A DNA stretch of 64,000 bases from Sepioteuthis lessoniana. Lineage: Eukaryota; Mollusca; Cephalopoda; Myopsida; Loliginidae. The position numbers and the translations under genes are program-made. The notes under the pieces are model-generated. The model ran no database searches. It saw nothing but the letters and a program-made list of their open reading frames with translations, and had not been told where the DNA came from. Positions 13,180 through 25,039 of this stretch are shown piece by piece. The stretch covers positions 80,269,127-80,333,126 of the forward strand of contig OY757921.1 in the NCBI GenBank assembly GCA_963585895.1, in the 5' to 3' direction. Each line of letters opens with the position of its first letter. Within the stretch, counting starts at the first letter, position 1.

Positions 13180-13400
13180 GTGGCATAATGTCATAGGCAA
13201 TGGCCATGGCGACTCTAGTACAAATCCTTGATAACGCTGTTTGGATTTCACATAGTGTTAATACACTTGGGGAAATGTATGAATCTATTTATTCTTACTC
13301 CAGGTGTGGTTAAATAGTAGGACAGACTTAGCTCTTCAATCCTGGTCTAGCAATTGATCTAGAAAGAAAACTCTGACTTCAAACTTGTTAAACTGTGTTG
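13180..13400 (+). mobile_element. SINE-A copy (divergent)
   Basis: It retains GCATAATGTCATAGGCAATG, a decayed B-box (GTACAAATCC), ACATAGTGTTAATACACTTG and the 3' body AGAAAACTCTGACTTCAAAC. Compared with the copy at 57644 it is 3'-truncated after about 13395. Confidence 0.65.
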
Positions 13401-13609
13401 TACTTTTATGAAACTAACTTATGAAGATACATAAACACTGCTAGGTTTTTTAATTTTAACGAACAAAATAAATTCTTTTATATACATTGGTATATTTTCT
13501 TATATTTAAACTGTGTTCTGATATATAATATGCATACATTTGTAAGCAAAATTTATTGGTTATATATTTCTTTCTATTTTTAAAATGTATTATGAGATAT
13601 ATATATTTG

Positions 13610-13870
13610 CCTATCCTTCCATAGGAATAGGATACAACGCAAGGTCAATTTTTTAGCAGAGTTTAACAGGTTTGAATTCAGTTTTCCTTCTCCTTAACTG
13701 GTTGCTATACCATGTTTGAAGAGCCCACTCTACCCTATTATTTACCTGTAGCTGGAAGGAGAATAATTGAACTTTTACCTTTCCTAAGGCTATTAGTACT
13801 ATGTGAAATGCAAACTGTCTCACCTAGGATTTGAACTTATTTTGATGTGTCCATTTCCTATGACAGTACA
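13610..13870 (-). mobile_element. SINE-A copy
   Basis: Inverted order of SINE-A blocks: tail (GGATACAACGCAAGGTCAAT), AGAGTTTAACAGGTTTGAAT, CTATTATTTACCTGTAGCTG, and head with inverted B-box AGGATTTGAACTT. Confidence 0.8.
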
Positions 13871-14409
13871 CTGTGAGTGCATGTGTGCATATACACACAT
13901 ACTTTAATATATGCACATGTGTGGAATAAAAGCTGACAGAAGAAGAAAACAATGTGGAAAATTAAACTAACATAGTTTCAATTTTGAGGAAAGTAAATTT
14001 ATAGTGATAAGGTTAGCTTCCTCAGAATTGAGACTATTTTGCAAAAATGAAAAATATGTAGACTTTGTTTTTGTCAAATTGAATTTGAGCTAAACATTAG
14101 GTAAATACTCTGAGTTATGTAAGTTTTAATGTGCTTTATTTATATCTTGCAAAAATCAAAGTATTCTTAGTTGAATTCAAATAGTTTATAACATGCTTAC
14201 TACAAACAAAATAAATTTGGTTTCTATCTGGTTTTGGGAGTTTTTACCATTTTATTTTATGATCTTTTTGTTGTCCAAGTTAATTTGTAGTTCAAGTGAC
14301 TGTAAAACTTCAGAATTTATATTTGAGTTTTCCTTTTTGGTATTTGTCTAACTTTCATTCATAGACTCGTGTTTCTCTGTTCAAGAATTATATTTGAATA
14401 TGCATATTT

Positions 14410-14937
14410 ACTTGAGTGAGTCAAAAGTTTTGCAATATGCTAGTTTACAGCACAAATATCATATGACCAAAGCAGCTCAAGCCGTGGAAGGTAGTGGTTG
14501 ATAGTATCATGGTAGTTGGTGTGCTTACATGTGTGATTTGAAAGCTGCACAGATGAACATACAACATAATCTAATTTGGGAATTTTTGCTTTGTGACTTT
14601 AAACTGGGCCATAATGCCACAGAAGCAACCAAAAACATTTGTGTGAAAGGTGAAGGCACTGTTGGTCACAGTATAGTAACTTGATGGTTCAAGAAATTTT
14701 GTTTGTGTTACAAGAACCTTGATGATCAAGCAAGGTCAGGTATGCCTAAAATCATGAATTTTGAGTCCATGCTCCAAGCCACATAGACAAACCTGGTAAT
14801 TAGTATTCTGAGAGTATCAGGTGAGCTCAATATCTTGCAGTCCTGTGTGGTTTGTCACCTTCACAACAATCAGCAAAAGGATCCTCAGCTGCTGAGTTAT
14901 GCTGCCAAAATATTGCAAAACTTTTGACTCACCCTAG
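14410..14937 (+). mobile_element. Internally deleted mariner element retaining the transposase N-terminus
   Basis: The termini are inverted copies: GAGTGAGTCAAAAGTTTTGCAATAT at about 14414 and ATATTGCAAAACTTTTGACTC at about 14910. The interior encodes, with stops, a mariner transposase DNA-binding region: residues like FKLGHNATEATKNICVKGEG, then WFKKFCLCYKNLDDQARSG. The catalytic half is missing, and the 528-bp length is less than half of a full mariner. It is non-autonomous. The same family is present at 51327-51712 (catalytic C-terminal half) and 57240-58010 (minus, N-terminal half). Confidence 0.8.
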
Positions 14938-15819
14938 TATTATAAACTTATACAAAGAAAATATATGCATATGCTAGAATAATTAGTATCATTTACAATG
15001 GGCTTATTTACTTATGGAATGGTATTTTCACTTGTCTATGGGTTCTAGATGATGGCATCAGTTGTGTTGTCAAGTTGAGAATGCAAAAGTGTCAACTGAC
15101 TAAAATCCACTAAAGTAAACAAAAAAACATAAGCTAAGAATAAGTTGGAAGAAAAAGGAAATTGAAAAAAAGAGAAGAAAATTATATAGCGAAAAAGAGA
15201 CAGACACTTAATGTTGGCAGTTTATCTAGTTATTACTTGTGGAAAAAAATTAGATATATTTAAATTTCTATGAGTTTGTTTTTGAAAAGAAACTAACATT
15301 TTCTTATATTTGCTGTAGGTTGAGTAATGCCTTGTGTTTCCAAAACAATAGAATTTCTCATTATTCTGTAGTGAGAGCAGTTTCCATGACCTGATAGTGA
15401 CATTGTCTTTTTTATATGAGTATCTTTTTATTTTTATTTATTTATTTATTTTTAGTTTCACTGTTAATGATATGGGTTTGTAAAATACTTTAAGAATAAA
15501 AATGACAAAACAAATCTTTCTCTGGGTCCAGAAGAATGGGTCTTTGTAGATTCTATACTTCATTTGTGTCTTAGTTTTATTGTGATTGTTGTTTAACTGG
15601 TATGAAATGTCAGAGAAATTGAAAAAAGAAAAAAGGCTGAAAAGTTTTGTTTTTAACACTTTGTCATGTGAAGAGGACAGCATTGTCAGGTAAGGCTACC
15701 AGGTGAGAAGGAAAGTGGGATTTTTTAATTTATTTTTTACATTACATTATATGCACTAGAAAAAAACAAGGAGAAACAGACATGTAAATCACATAATTTA
15801 TAGTTTAAGATGATATATA

Positions 15820-16095
15820 GAGTAATGGTTATCATCATAGGAAATGGACACGGCAACCTGAGTTCAAATCCTTGATAAAGCTGTTTGCATTTCATGTAGC
15901 ACTAATACCTTAGGGAAATGTATGAATCCAACTATTTTCCTTCTAGCTGTGGTTAAGTAGTAGAGCAGACTGGGCTCTTTAGCCTTGGTATGACAACCGG
16001 TCTAGGAGAAAGAAAACTCTGAATTTAAACCTGTTAAACTCTGATAAAAAACTGACTTTATGTCACAACTTGCTTGTGGCAGAAAGGTTAGGTTA
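15820..16095 (+). mobile_element. SINE-A copy
   Basis: It carries a tRNA-like head (AGAGTAATGGTTATCATC, B-box GAGTTCAAATCC), the body AGCACTAATACCTTAGGGAA and TTCTAGCTGTGGTTAAGTAG, and the tail TATGTCACAACTTGCTTGTG. The stretch 14.95-15.82 kb before it is AT-rich with no feature named. Confidence 0.85.
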
Positions 16096-16439
16096 ATATG
16101 TACATGAATTTTAATTCCAACAAAGATTTTTTTGTCATTTAGTTTTGTAATCAGATTGGTTTTCCAAGGGGCGGGGGGATTTGTCAAATTCAGTTTCTAT
16201 TCCAGATTAGTGTGTAAAATGAAATCTATTTATTTATAATCAATAGATCAATTTTTAATTATTAATGTAAATATCAATAAGTTAATTTTATTTAATTATG
16301 AAAAAACAAAAGTGTCGAGATTCACAATTCCTATGAAAGAATTGAAAATGCATTGGCCTGCCTAAATAGCAATAGAAACTTAATTGAAAAAGTTATTTAT
16401 CAGTATTTATTTAATTCTTCCAAGCGGTAGCCATGTCAG

Positions 16440-16830
16440 TACTACTGTATAACTGCACCACTTAAATTCCAACAAAAGACTTGGAGAAAAAGCTAGATGA
16501 GAAATACACAAGGATGCTACGCACTGTTTTAAACAAATCTTGGAAGCAGAAACCTTTGAAACAGCAGCAGTACGGTTACTTACCTCCCATCACACAAACT
16601 ATCTAAGTAAGACATGCTGGGTACTGGTGGAGAAGTAAGGATGAACTCATGAATGATATTCTCTAATGGACTCCTACTTTAAGGAGCTATGTGGACACTG
16701 AATGCCATCTAGAGGACCAACCAAGAGTAATGACTGATAGGCACAGATTGGAAAAGAGTCAAGGGAATCTGTGCTATTGGCACACCTTCATGAGGATTTA
16801 ATTTCTTACTATGAAAACTAGGGAGACTAT
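16440..16830 (+). mobile_element. LINE 3' coding fragment (tail of reverse transcriptase ORF), degraded
   Basis: A plus-strand frame with interruptions reads DEKYTRMLRTVLNKSWKQ, then YGYLPPITQTI, RHAGYWWRSKDELMNDIL, and YVDTECHLEDQPRVMTDRHR. These are recognisable parts of the C-terminal tail encoded downstream of the reverse transcriptase in animal LINEs of the 'LNVSWKQHMTNKELYG' type. It is 5'-truncated and carries stops. Related pieces lie at 18425-18790, 35340-35745 and 59160-59430. Confidence 0.65.
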
Positions 16831-16849
16831 TTTTAGTACAACACACAAC

Positions 16850-17170
16850 GACTTGTATGTAATTAGGTTGATGCAAAAATTCCCAGCTCCTACTTTTATA
16901 CTATGTTAGAGATATCATGTATTTTACTTTCTGAACAGACCCCATGTAATCAGTTACTTAGAGTTAATCAATATATAATTTTATTTTTGATATTTTATAT
17001 GGTTTGGTATATAAATTTATATCAGATATGCATATAATAGCTCTGTTACTAAACCTTTGATAACTAGAGGTTTTTTTTTTTTTTTTTTTTGGTGCAGCAC
17101 TCAACAACTTGTCATTAAGTTGATGTAAAAATTCCTGGCACTTTCTTTTATATTATGTTAGAAATGTCTT
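16850..17170. repeat. Pair of repeat ends (TTGATGTAAAAATTCC motif)
   Basis: 16850-16930 and 17085-17170 are copies of one segment: CAACTTGTCATTAAGTTGATG, then AAAAATTCC(T/C)(G/A)GC, then a TATTATGTTAGA-type end. They are separated by a T-run (17071-17090) and AT-rich sequence that recurs near 20690 and 21700. They resemble the ends of a DNA transposon. No transposase is visible. Confidence 0.45.
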
Positions 17171-17224
17171 TGGATTTTTTTCCCCAGTTTTTTTTTTATT
17201 GGTTCTGCAAAGAATTGTATAATA

Positions 17225-17500
17225 TGGTTACAATTGTAGAAAATGGACACAGCAACCTGAGTTCAAATCCTGAACGAGGCTGTTTGCATTTCAAATAGCA
17301 CTAATACTCTTGGAAAAGGTATGCAACCAACTATTCTCCCTCCAGCTATAGGTAATTAATAGAGCAGAATCCCCTCTTTTTAAACTTGGTATGGCAACCA
17401 GTTTAGAAAAAGGAAAAACTCTGAATTCAAACCTGTTGAACTCTGTTTAAAAATGACCATGTGTCACGTGTGGCTTATGTGGAGGGGATGGTTAGTTGTG
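17225..17500 (+). mobile_element. SINE-A copy
   Basis: B-box GAGTTCAAATCC, then GAGGCTGTTTGCATTTCAAA, ACTCTTGGAAAAGGTATGCA, ACCAGTTTAGAAAAAGGAAA, and tail ATGTGTCACGTGTGGCTTATG. It is nearly full length and abuts element E at 17505. Confidence 0.85.
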
Positions 17501-17504
17501 TTTT

Positions 17505-17975
17505 TATACCATATCAGCCCTTGTAGGTTATTTAATGCCAAATCCTATTTATACATATCAAAGATATATGATTTGTAAACAAATAATTTGTGGATAACAT
17601 TATTTTTAAATGAGTCAGAACTCATTTATTTTCACTCAGTTAAATGGTTCTAAGATTTGTTATGTAAGAATAACAATTTACTTTAACATCAATAATTAAG
17701 TAATTTGTTTGTATGCAGTAAATGTTTTCAAGTTTAGAAAATGATTACATATTTCTATTTAACTTATAGATGGGACCCTAACAAATAATGCTACTTCAGG
17801 TCAGAGTGGATCTGGGAGTAATGGCAACGAAGGGTACTCTGAATTTCACTAAGCTCACCATCAGCTACAGTTTAGTGTCATATCCAGGATACTGGTTTAA
17901 GGGTGGGGTCTTACCTCTCTGCAAAAATGCAGTCAGCATAATCTACAGTCCCAGTTGACAAGGCTGGGAGGGGTT
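17505..17975 (+). repeat. Element E copy 2 (empty site for the MITE at 565-700)
   Basis: It aligns block by block with 510-1185 but lacks the MITE, and it lacks the SINE-B segment. It ends with CTGCAAAAATGCAGTCAGCA and TTGACAAGGCT. Confidence 0.75.
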
Positions 17976-18189
17976 GGATAGATACTTATGTAGTACATCA
18001 TTTACAAACTGTTGAAAAATTTCAAAATGGGTTCCACATGAAATGATACTAAAGAACAGCTGTCAGCATTTAAACACTTGTCTTTCTCTTCACATGGTTA
18101 GCAAGCCATTGTTAGTGAGTTTGATTCTGTAAGCTTTGTAAATAACTTCTCTTCTTGCTCAATGCAGAAAAAGAAATCATTTTTTGGTT

Positions 18190-18420
18190 TGATCTGGTTT
18201 CTTTGTTTAATGGCATATCAACCTTTGTGAGTTATTTAATGCCAAAGCCGTCCTTGTAGAACAGTTGTGGTACTATTTAACCCATAGTTGGGGATTGGTT
18301 CATAACTTTCCCAAAGGGGCATTAATCCGAAAGTGAATGTAATAGCATCACTGGAGTTTGAACTCGCTTAGTTTGGGGCCACAGTCCAGTACTTTAGCCA
18401 TTATGCCAAATAAAATCATG
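18190..18420 (-). mobile_element. SINE-C copy (tRNA-derived)
   Basis: On the minus strand the head reads TGGCATAATGGCTAAAGTAC with a B-box GAGTTCAAACTCC. The body includes the GGTTAAATAGTACCACAACT region, and the 3' end reads GGTTGATATGCCATTAAAC. Further copies lie at 22348, 33745 (plus), 44050, 47040 and 63405. Confidence 0.85.
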
Positions 18421-18424
18421 GTTA

Positions 18425-18790
18425 ATAGACCTTGAAATGCTAGATGGGAACTACTGAAAGATGCTTTGAACAAATCCTGGAAGCGCTACTCCTGATAAAA
18501 CACCAGCTGGATGGCCACTTGCTTCCCATCTCTCAAACCCTCCAAGTAAGATGAACAATACATGCTGTGCACTAATGAAGAAACAGAAAATAAACTTATA
18601 AGTAAGGTTCTCTTATAGGCTCCCTCACATAGATACACCAGTGTTGACTAATAAAGACTTGCATACATCAGCTCCGTGCAGACACTGGATGTTGACGAGA
18701 GAGGACTTGTCAAAAGATCAATAGTTGATCGGGACAGATGGTGAGAGTCTAGAGAATCTGTGCTGTTGGTACACCTTGATGATGAAACTT
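18425..18790 (+). mobile_element. LINE 3' coding fragment, degraded
   Basis: Plus-strand pieces: CTTTGAACAAATCCTGGAAGC (LNKSWK), TTGCTTCCCATCTCTCAAAC (LPISQT), then a piece matching YIHQLRADTGC and a basic DRDRW end at 18725-18745. It belongs to the same LINE type as 16440-16830, joined immediately downstream of SINE-C. Confidence 0.6.
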
Positions 18791-19528
18791 TATCTTAGTA
18801 AGAATTACCCTGTCACTTGTCAGAATAAATTTTAAAATAGGGATTCAGTGTTAAAAAGTAACTGACTCCATGAAAATTCAACGGTGTATAACAGTTGCAG
18901 AACGTTTTGTAATTCATATAATGCAGGGTGTAGTAGAAATACCTCCAAAATTTTATTGCCACCTGTATGATGCAAGTGAACAAAGGCAAGTGGTAATGGT
19001 AGCTCCATCTAGCTGGTGTCTTATCATTCTTTTTTATCTTTTTCAAGATACGATCAGTGCACATCATACATTTGGTGTTATGTCAAAAGGATCCTGTTTG
19101 GATAGAAAATCAATACTATGCTATGAGCTGAAAATTCTATCCAGAACAATATCATTCTGATGTAACATGAAATGAGCAGGAAAAGCTCTCTGTGTAGTAA
19201 TTACAGATTCAACAGTTTTAAAAAAATGTTTCTACAGCAAACTCATGGTGTTCAAGCCATGGTTGTATCTGAAAGAAAAAAAAAAGACATTAACTAAATA
19301 GAGTTACCATTACTACTTGCCTAAGTTCACTTGCACCACACAGGTGACTGTTTAAAATGTAGGTATTTCTGGTGCATCATGTATATAGGTTAATAAAGCC
19401 ACCAAGTAAAACAATAATTAGGGATAGTTATAAATTGCTGAAATTAATTTTCCTGTAAAACCAATTTTTAAAAATATTGTTATTTGTAAAATCCATTACA
19501 TAAGTGAGTTTCGTGTAGTGCATAGTTT

Positions 19529-19621
19529 CCTTATTTATCCATTTGATGGTTGTGGAACCATCAAATGGATAAATAAGGTCTTGGTGGACCTTATTTATCC
19601 ATTTGATGGTTCCACAACCAT
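19529..19621. repeat. Perfect three-arm inverted repeat
   Basis: Arm 1 (19529-19551) and arm 2 (19556-19578) are perfect 23-bp complements with a 4-nt loop. A second overlapping pairing, 19546-19578 with 19589-19621, is a perfect 33-bp stem with a 10-nt loop. Each strand can form one or the other hairpin but not both. The arm core is CCTTATTTATCCATTTGATG. No coding sequence or known element surrounds it. Confidence 0.9.
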
Positions 19622-20429
19622 CCAGCTGGTGTTTTATCAGGAGTAGCGCTTCCAGGATTTTTATTGCAAACCTTTACAATTTACCATTCAATGTTCAAGG
19701 ACCTGCCAGTCTCATCTTTTACTTTCAAACAAAACGATGTACTATTTTCATATTTTCTGTGAGAAAAATTTAATCTATGATTTTACCACTGTTTTTTTTT
19801 TATTGATATTCAGTAGTTTCTATATAAATCTTTTCATCATCATCCTGGCTCATTTTTTATTTAAAAAAAATTTTTTTTTATAAATTGTCTTGGGAAAATT
19901 ATGTTTGTCTGACAATTGCCATTTTTTAGACAATTTTTCCTATTTCTGCAGCTGTATCTAGGTTTCCTATAGTTATAATCTAGTAGGGAAAAAAATTGAT
20001 GTTTATTTCTCTTAGAAAAATAATCTCTACAGCTCTAAATATTATTTTATCTATTTAAATGCTTCACAACAAAAAAAAACAACAGTATCTCTTGAAACGT
20101 TTGATAACCATTATTCAACCAACACCACAGAAGACTGTTCCTTGAATATCTCCTTGTTCTCATGTTTTAATATCTCTCCATTCTTTCTTAATACATAGAA
20201 CCCTGAGTCCAACACAACTGTGTATCCCTGCCCCCAAGCTCCTGGCTGAAAATTTGAAATGTTGTGATCTGTTGCTATGAATTATTAATGTAGAATTTGA
20301 GATTTCCTCACTAAAATTCATGCTGCTTGAATATGGACTTATCTGACTTCCCACTAAGTCAAATTTGACATGAAGTCATTTTAAAGTGTGAGAGGAAGGC
20401 TTACACATGTCCATAACAAAAAAATCCTT

Positions 20430-20550
20430 GATCCCCTTTTAAAGGTGCTTCAGGCACCAACCAATAAATTCAGTCCCACTAAGCAGGTACTGCCTTGTAG
20501 GAAGGCTCTCTGGGACCAAGCAGTTGACTTTAATCCACTTGGTGCAAATG
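20430..20550. repeat. Fragment related to the GC-rich SINE-like element at 2563-2874
   Basis: GGTGCTTCAGGCACCAACCA followed by ATAAATTCAGTCCCACTAAG parallels GGCGCCTCAGGCGCCAGGCA followed by ATAAACCTAACCCCCC at about 2702. Only this segment is shared, and it has lost GC content. The interval 20.55-21.35 kb after it contains further AT-rich repeats (for example AGCCATTGAATTTC at 21283 and AGCCACTGAATTTA at 20784) but no gene. Confidence 0.4.
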
Positions 20551-21359
20551 ACAGGTGACCCCTGAAATGCCTTACTATATATACTTTTATATATTGACAT
20601 AAATCCCAGTCACTTGAGTCCTAAGATTTAAGAGCTTGCCATTCTTTCTAACTTAGTATTTTTTAAAATTCATTACGTTAATTAATTTCATGTGTAAATT
20701 TATATCAAATATGCATGTAATAGCTCTGTAATGTCAGTAATTGCAGAAATATATATGTAACAGTAATATCTGAACTGTCAACAGCCACTGAATTTACATA
20801 GGTCTGGAAAGTTAATATTTATCATATTGTTCAGACTAGTATCTATTTTTATTCTTATTATTTATCACCCCTTTTCGCAGTACTTCTTGAATTGTATTAT
20901 GGGTTATTGTGCTAGCAACTCAATCCCATAAAAACGTACTTACTACTGAAATCACAACACCATCACAGATATGGTGTGGCTGCGCAAGCCTTGTTACTCC
21001 TCAAGGAGTCTGCAGGATCTAGTTTAATTTTATTTTTCATCCATTTCTCTCTCTCACTCACTCACAGATATGCTAAAGGAATTTAGCATGTGTCTTGATG
21101 TATTGGATATATAGACTTTTTTTTTTTTTTAAATTGTCATGATTTACTACTGTCTGTAAGAATTCCCAACATTATTTGATACTTTGAATGGAAATAAAAG
21201 CAGTATAAATCATGTAGGTAAATACTAATTGTGGCAAGAATATTGCAAGGTTTGACAAGAGTAACATCTTTATTATCAATAGCCATTGAATTTCTTTAGA
21301 AAGTTAATATTCTATTTGTTGTTCAGACTAGCATTTACGTATTTTATGATTTATCCATT

Positions 21360-21610
21360 TAATAAAAGACATCTAAAGGAGGCTGGAGAGTACACTGTGA
21401 ATCTGTCAGATTTTAGCTTTGGGAAAAGCCAGAAGTCACTAGGAGCCAAATCTGATGTATAGGGTCACTTTTTTCAACACTAAAATCATCTTTGAAACTC
21501 CATAGCTAATGGTGATCCCAAAAAGAGAACTTTGCAGACTGTTTTGAAAAGTGGAAGGAATGCTCAGATAAGTGTTTCAGGTTTTTTCAGTACTTTGAAG
21601 GGGGACTAAA
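21360..21610. mobile_element. Decayed mariner fragments in opposite orientation
   Basis: On the minus strand, 21465-21400 reads PYTSDLAPSDFWLFPKLK, the mariner catalytic-domain signature. On the plus strand, 21535-21605 reads CFEKWKECSDKC followed by YFEG, like the extreme C-terminus of a mariner transposase. Two opposite fragments side by side indicate rearrangement or two insertions. Neither is intact. Confidence 0.5.
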
Positions 21611-22059
21611 ATCTCATTATCTTAAGTAGATCATTTTTTCTTTTCTTTCTTTAAATATTTTTTCTACATTAGTTTTGGATACTTTCTGGACAGATCTTAT
21701 ATATTCAGTCACTTGCAGTTAATCAATAAAATTATGCTCTATTAATGATTTTGATAAAAGACACCTGAAGCCAATAGTTTGAGACATGTAAGTAGTATAG
21801 ATAATAACTCCTTATCTTAGAAATTTAGACAGATGTTAATCAGGATATTGTCATGGATAACTTCGTTGCATTTAAAAAAAAAATTATTTCCTCCTCACAA
21901 CCTGGATGTTGAAAAAATTAAGGCAGGGTAAGAGAGGAAAATATTTTTCTTAAAGCTTCTTTCAGAATGTTCTGAAAAAGTATATCCTCATCCTATAATC
22001 TTTTTATTTTGTCAGGTTAGGTTACTTTCCAATGCCTGTCTTGTTTCATTGTAACATGT

Positions 22060-22337
22060 GACAGATTGTACTGGGTTACATGGTACCAGTAGCCAGGAAT
22101 GATTCCTGACCTGGCTTATACTGCTGGCTTGTATTCAGTTATCCTTCTCTTAGAGTGATTGCTTTACCAAGGCTAAAGATCTGTACTACTTTACTCGTAG
22201 CTGAGAAGGGAATAGATGGATTCATGCCTTTTCCTCTAGGACATTAACATCAAGTGAAATATAAACAGCTTTTTTCAGGATTTGAACTTGGCTCACTGAG
22301 TCCATTACATGTGACAATAATCATTATGCTATGTGGA
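22060..22337 (-). mobile_element. SINE-A copy (divergent)
   Basis: It shows inverted SINE-A blocks: TTGTATTCAGTTATCCTTCTC, TACTTTACTCGTAGCTGAGAAG, CATTAACATCAAGTGAAATA, AGGATTTGAACTT, and a decayed head ending ATGCTATGTGG. It abuts SINE-C at 22348. Confidence 0.65.
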
Positions 22338-22347
22338 ATTTCAAGGT

Positions 22348-22585
22348 TTGGTTTGGTTTCTTTGTTTAATGGCATATCAACCTTTGTGGGTTATTTGATA
22401 CTAAAACCATCCTTGTAGAAATACAGCAATGATACTATTTAACCTATAGCTGGAGGGATAAGGGTGTTTATACCTTTCCCAAGGGTAATAGTCCAAAAGT
22501 GAATGTAATTGCATGACTACTGTTCAAACTTGCAAATTACAAACTTACAGGCCAGCACATTAGCCACTATGCTACAGAGACTCCC
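22348..22585 (-). mobile_element. SINE-C copy
   Basis: GTTTAATGGCATATCAACCT at the start (inverted tail), then ATTTAACCTATAGCTGGAGG, CTTTCCCAAGGGTAATAGTC, and an inverted tRNA-like head ending CATTAGCCACTATGCTACAG. Confidence 0.8.
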
Positions 22586-23199
22586 CCTATGACTTCATCA
22601 AACATATATAAATTTGTAAATGGGTAAACTACTTAAAACTATAAGCATTGTCTTTTTTTCATGAGTCTTTATAATTTATTTCTTTATTGTAAGATTACAC
22701 CATAGAATTTCCAGTTGTCTGAGTTTGTCCAAATTGATACTCTTGGACAATAAAACATGAACAATTTTTTTGAGTTTAGTCATTTCCACTCTCCTCCCAG
22801 CAACTTAAGGCATTATAACCAGGGTAAATAGCATTTTACCTTTGCCAATTTATTTTGTGTGAGTGTGTGAGAGAGAGAGAGGAGCAGAGGGAGAAAGTGA
22901 GTAGGTGTTGTCTTTAGCCAACAACAGTTTGCATTTTCATGTCTATCTGATTTGTGGATTTATTCTTTTGTTCCTGGCTGAGGGGATTATTAACTCCATT
23001 CTCTGTCTGATAATCACTCCTTTACTTAACATTCCAGCCTTTTCTTTCTTTTAAGAGCTTTTTTCCCTTTCTTTTTTATTTATTTATTTTCAGAAATAAA
23101 ACTACTACTTTGGCACTTGGCTTGCATAAAAAAAGTCTAATCGTATTAAATGATTGTTTCTAAACCAAAGTACAAGTATCTAAAAAGGAAAAAAAAAAA

Positions 23200-23860
23200 A
23201 TGCTGTTACTGTCTTGGCAAAAGTTTCTACTAATTTTCCTTGACTCTCCCTTTCTAGATTTCACTGCCTTTCCAATCTCTTTAATGTGCTTCTTATTTTT
23301 TACTCTGTCTTCTTTCTATTTCTTTTCTTGTTTCATCACTTCTCTTCTCCTTCACTTATATTTCTCTTCTCTTTCTGGCTCCCTGTTTTTCTTTTTCCTT
23401 TTCTGACTTTTCTTATTTTTTCTCTCCTTTCTGGCTCTCTGTTTTTCCTTTTCCTGTTTTCTTTTTCCTTTTCCTGTTTTCTTTTTTCTTTTCTCTTTCT
23501 GGCTCTTCTCAGTTGTTCTCTTCTCTTTTTGGCTTTCCCCATTTTTTCTTTTTTGCTCTCTCCGTCTTTTCTTTTCTCTTTTTGGCTCTCCCCATTTTTT
23601 TCTCTTCTCTTTCTGGCTCTCCCCGTTTTTTTTTGTTTTTTTTCTCTTCTTTTGCTGACTCTTCCCGTTTTTTTCTTTTCTCTTTCTGGCTTCTTCTTGT
23701 TTTTTTTTTTCTTCTTTTTGGCTCTCCTTGTTTTTTTCTCTTCTCTTTCTCTCTCTTTGTATTTTTTCTCTCTTTCCTTCTTTTCACTTTTTTTCTCTTT
23801 TTCACTCTCTCTATTCTTCTACTTTTTTTCTCTCTATTTTATTTTGTGCAGTTTTTAAAA
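23200..23860 (+). repeat. Long polypyrimidine tract, locally periodic
   Basis: For about 650 bp the plus strand is almost entirely C and T, built from variants of TCTCTTTCTGGCTCTCC plus T-runs. The phrase TTTGGCTCTCC or TTCTGGCTC recurs roughly every 40-50 bp between 23370 and 23745, so it is a decayed minisatellite. Long open frames across it (Leu/Phe/Ser on plus, Lys/Glu/Arg on minus) are products of base composition. It is not a gene. Confidence 0.85.
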
Positions 23861-25039
23861 TTTTCATTTTATGTTGTAATTTTCTGAGAAATTTTTTCTT
23901 CAGTTTTCAAGATTTCAAATCCTAACTCATTTTTGTCTCCCGCATTTAATACTGATAAATTTGGTAATGCTATCTTTAGTTTTTTGCATTTTAAAAATCA
24001 TGCGTTTATTTTTTTAGATCAGGAGAGAGTGAGAGAGTATGACAAGCAGTATAGTAACACTCATTGACTCCTTTTGTAATTGTTTTTCTCACTAGGAAAC
24101 TTCTGAGTCATTCAAATCAATTACTTTATTCACTGTTAAAGGCCATTTATTATCATTTTTTTTTATTAAAATGATAGAACTGAAAAAAAAATGTTCTGAT
24201 TTAATATAGTCCAACCTTAATCATTTCAGAAACATGTCTAGTTAGGCATTTGATTATTAGATATCTGGTGTTAAGGACTTGAAGCAACAAAACAATTCTG
24301 ACTCATTTATTATGTATTTATTATTTCTTTTGATTACCATGGGCTGGTAGAAACAAATAGTTAATCTAAATCTTAAACCATTAAATTAAATTCAGTAGAG
24401 ACTATTCATGTCTATCTATGTTAATCAACCAAATTTCAAAATAAGAATAGAAAGTGACATTGATTTATCTCAAAATATTATAGTTTAAATTAAAAATTAT
24501 TTTACGTGTATTCCATGGAATTTCTAAGTCCAACACAACACATGGATTTGTTTATAACTGAATCTAATATGGTTATGCTGTAGAGGGGTATTTGATCTAT
24601 ATAAGATTTTTAAATATGTTTCAAGTTTAAATTTGTTACCTTGAAACCAGTAAAATTTAAAAATAAGTTCATACTATAAGAGGTTAACAGAATCTTGGAA
24701 TATTACTGTGATAAATGGGTATCAGGTATTGGTTTTTAAGTGGATACATCATTTAACATGTGGTGTAGTGATGTAGATTTCTCACTTTAGAGCCTTTTTG
24801 TTATGGAATTTTTGACTCATCAAATTTTGCATCAGAGCCTTTTTGTTTTGGGATTTTTTTGATAGTCATAAATTTCAATATGCTGACCCTCTTGTTCTTA
24901 TTTTTGTATTTGAAGACTAATGTTTAGTCAATCACATATTTGGTAATTTCTATCTTGGTCTCCTGTCTCTAAACAAATTTTGTCTTAACCTACTTCCTAG
25001 GGCTTGAACCAGATGGCCATTTTGGTGATTGGTAGGTTG

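Noticed and set aside
18870-19160. 96-codon plus-strand open frame
   Set aside because: No family resemblance, no splice context, and it is inside the MRM2 intron next to LINE debris. Probably random.
23286-23858. Overlapping long open frames (up to 190 codons) on both strands
   Set aside because: They lie in the polypyrimidine tract and consist of Phe/Leu/Ser or Lys/Glu/Arg only. This is base composition, not coding.
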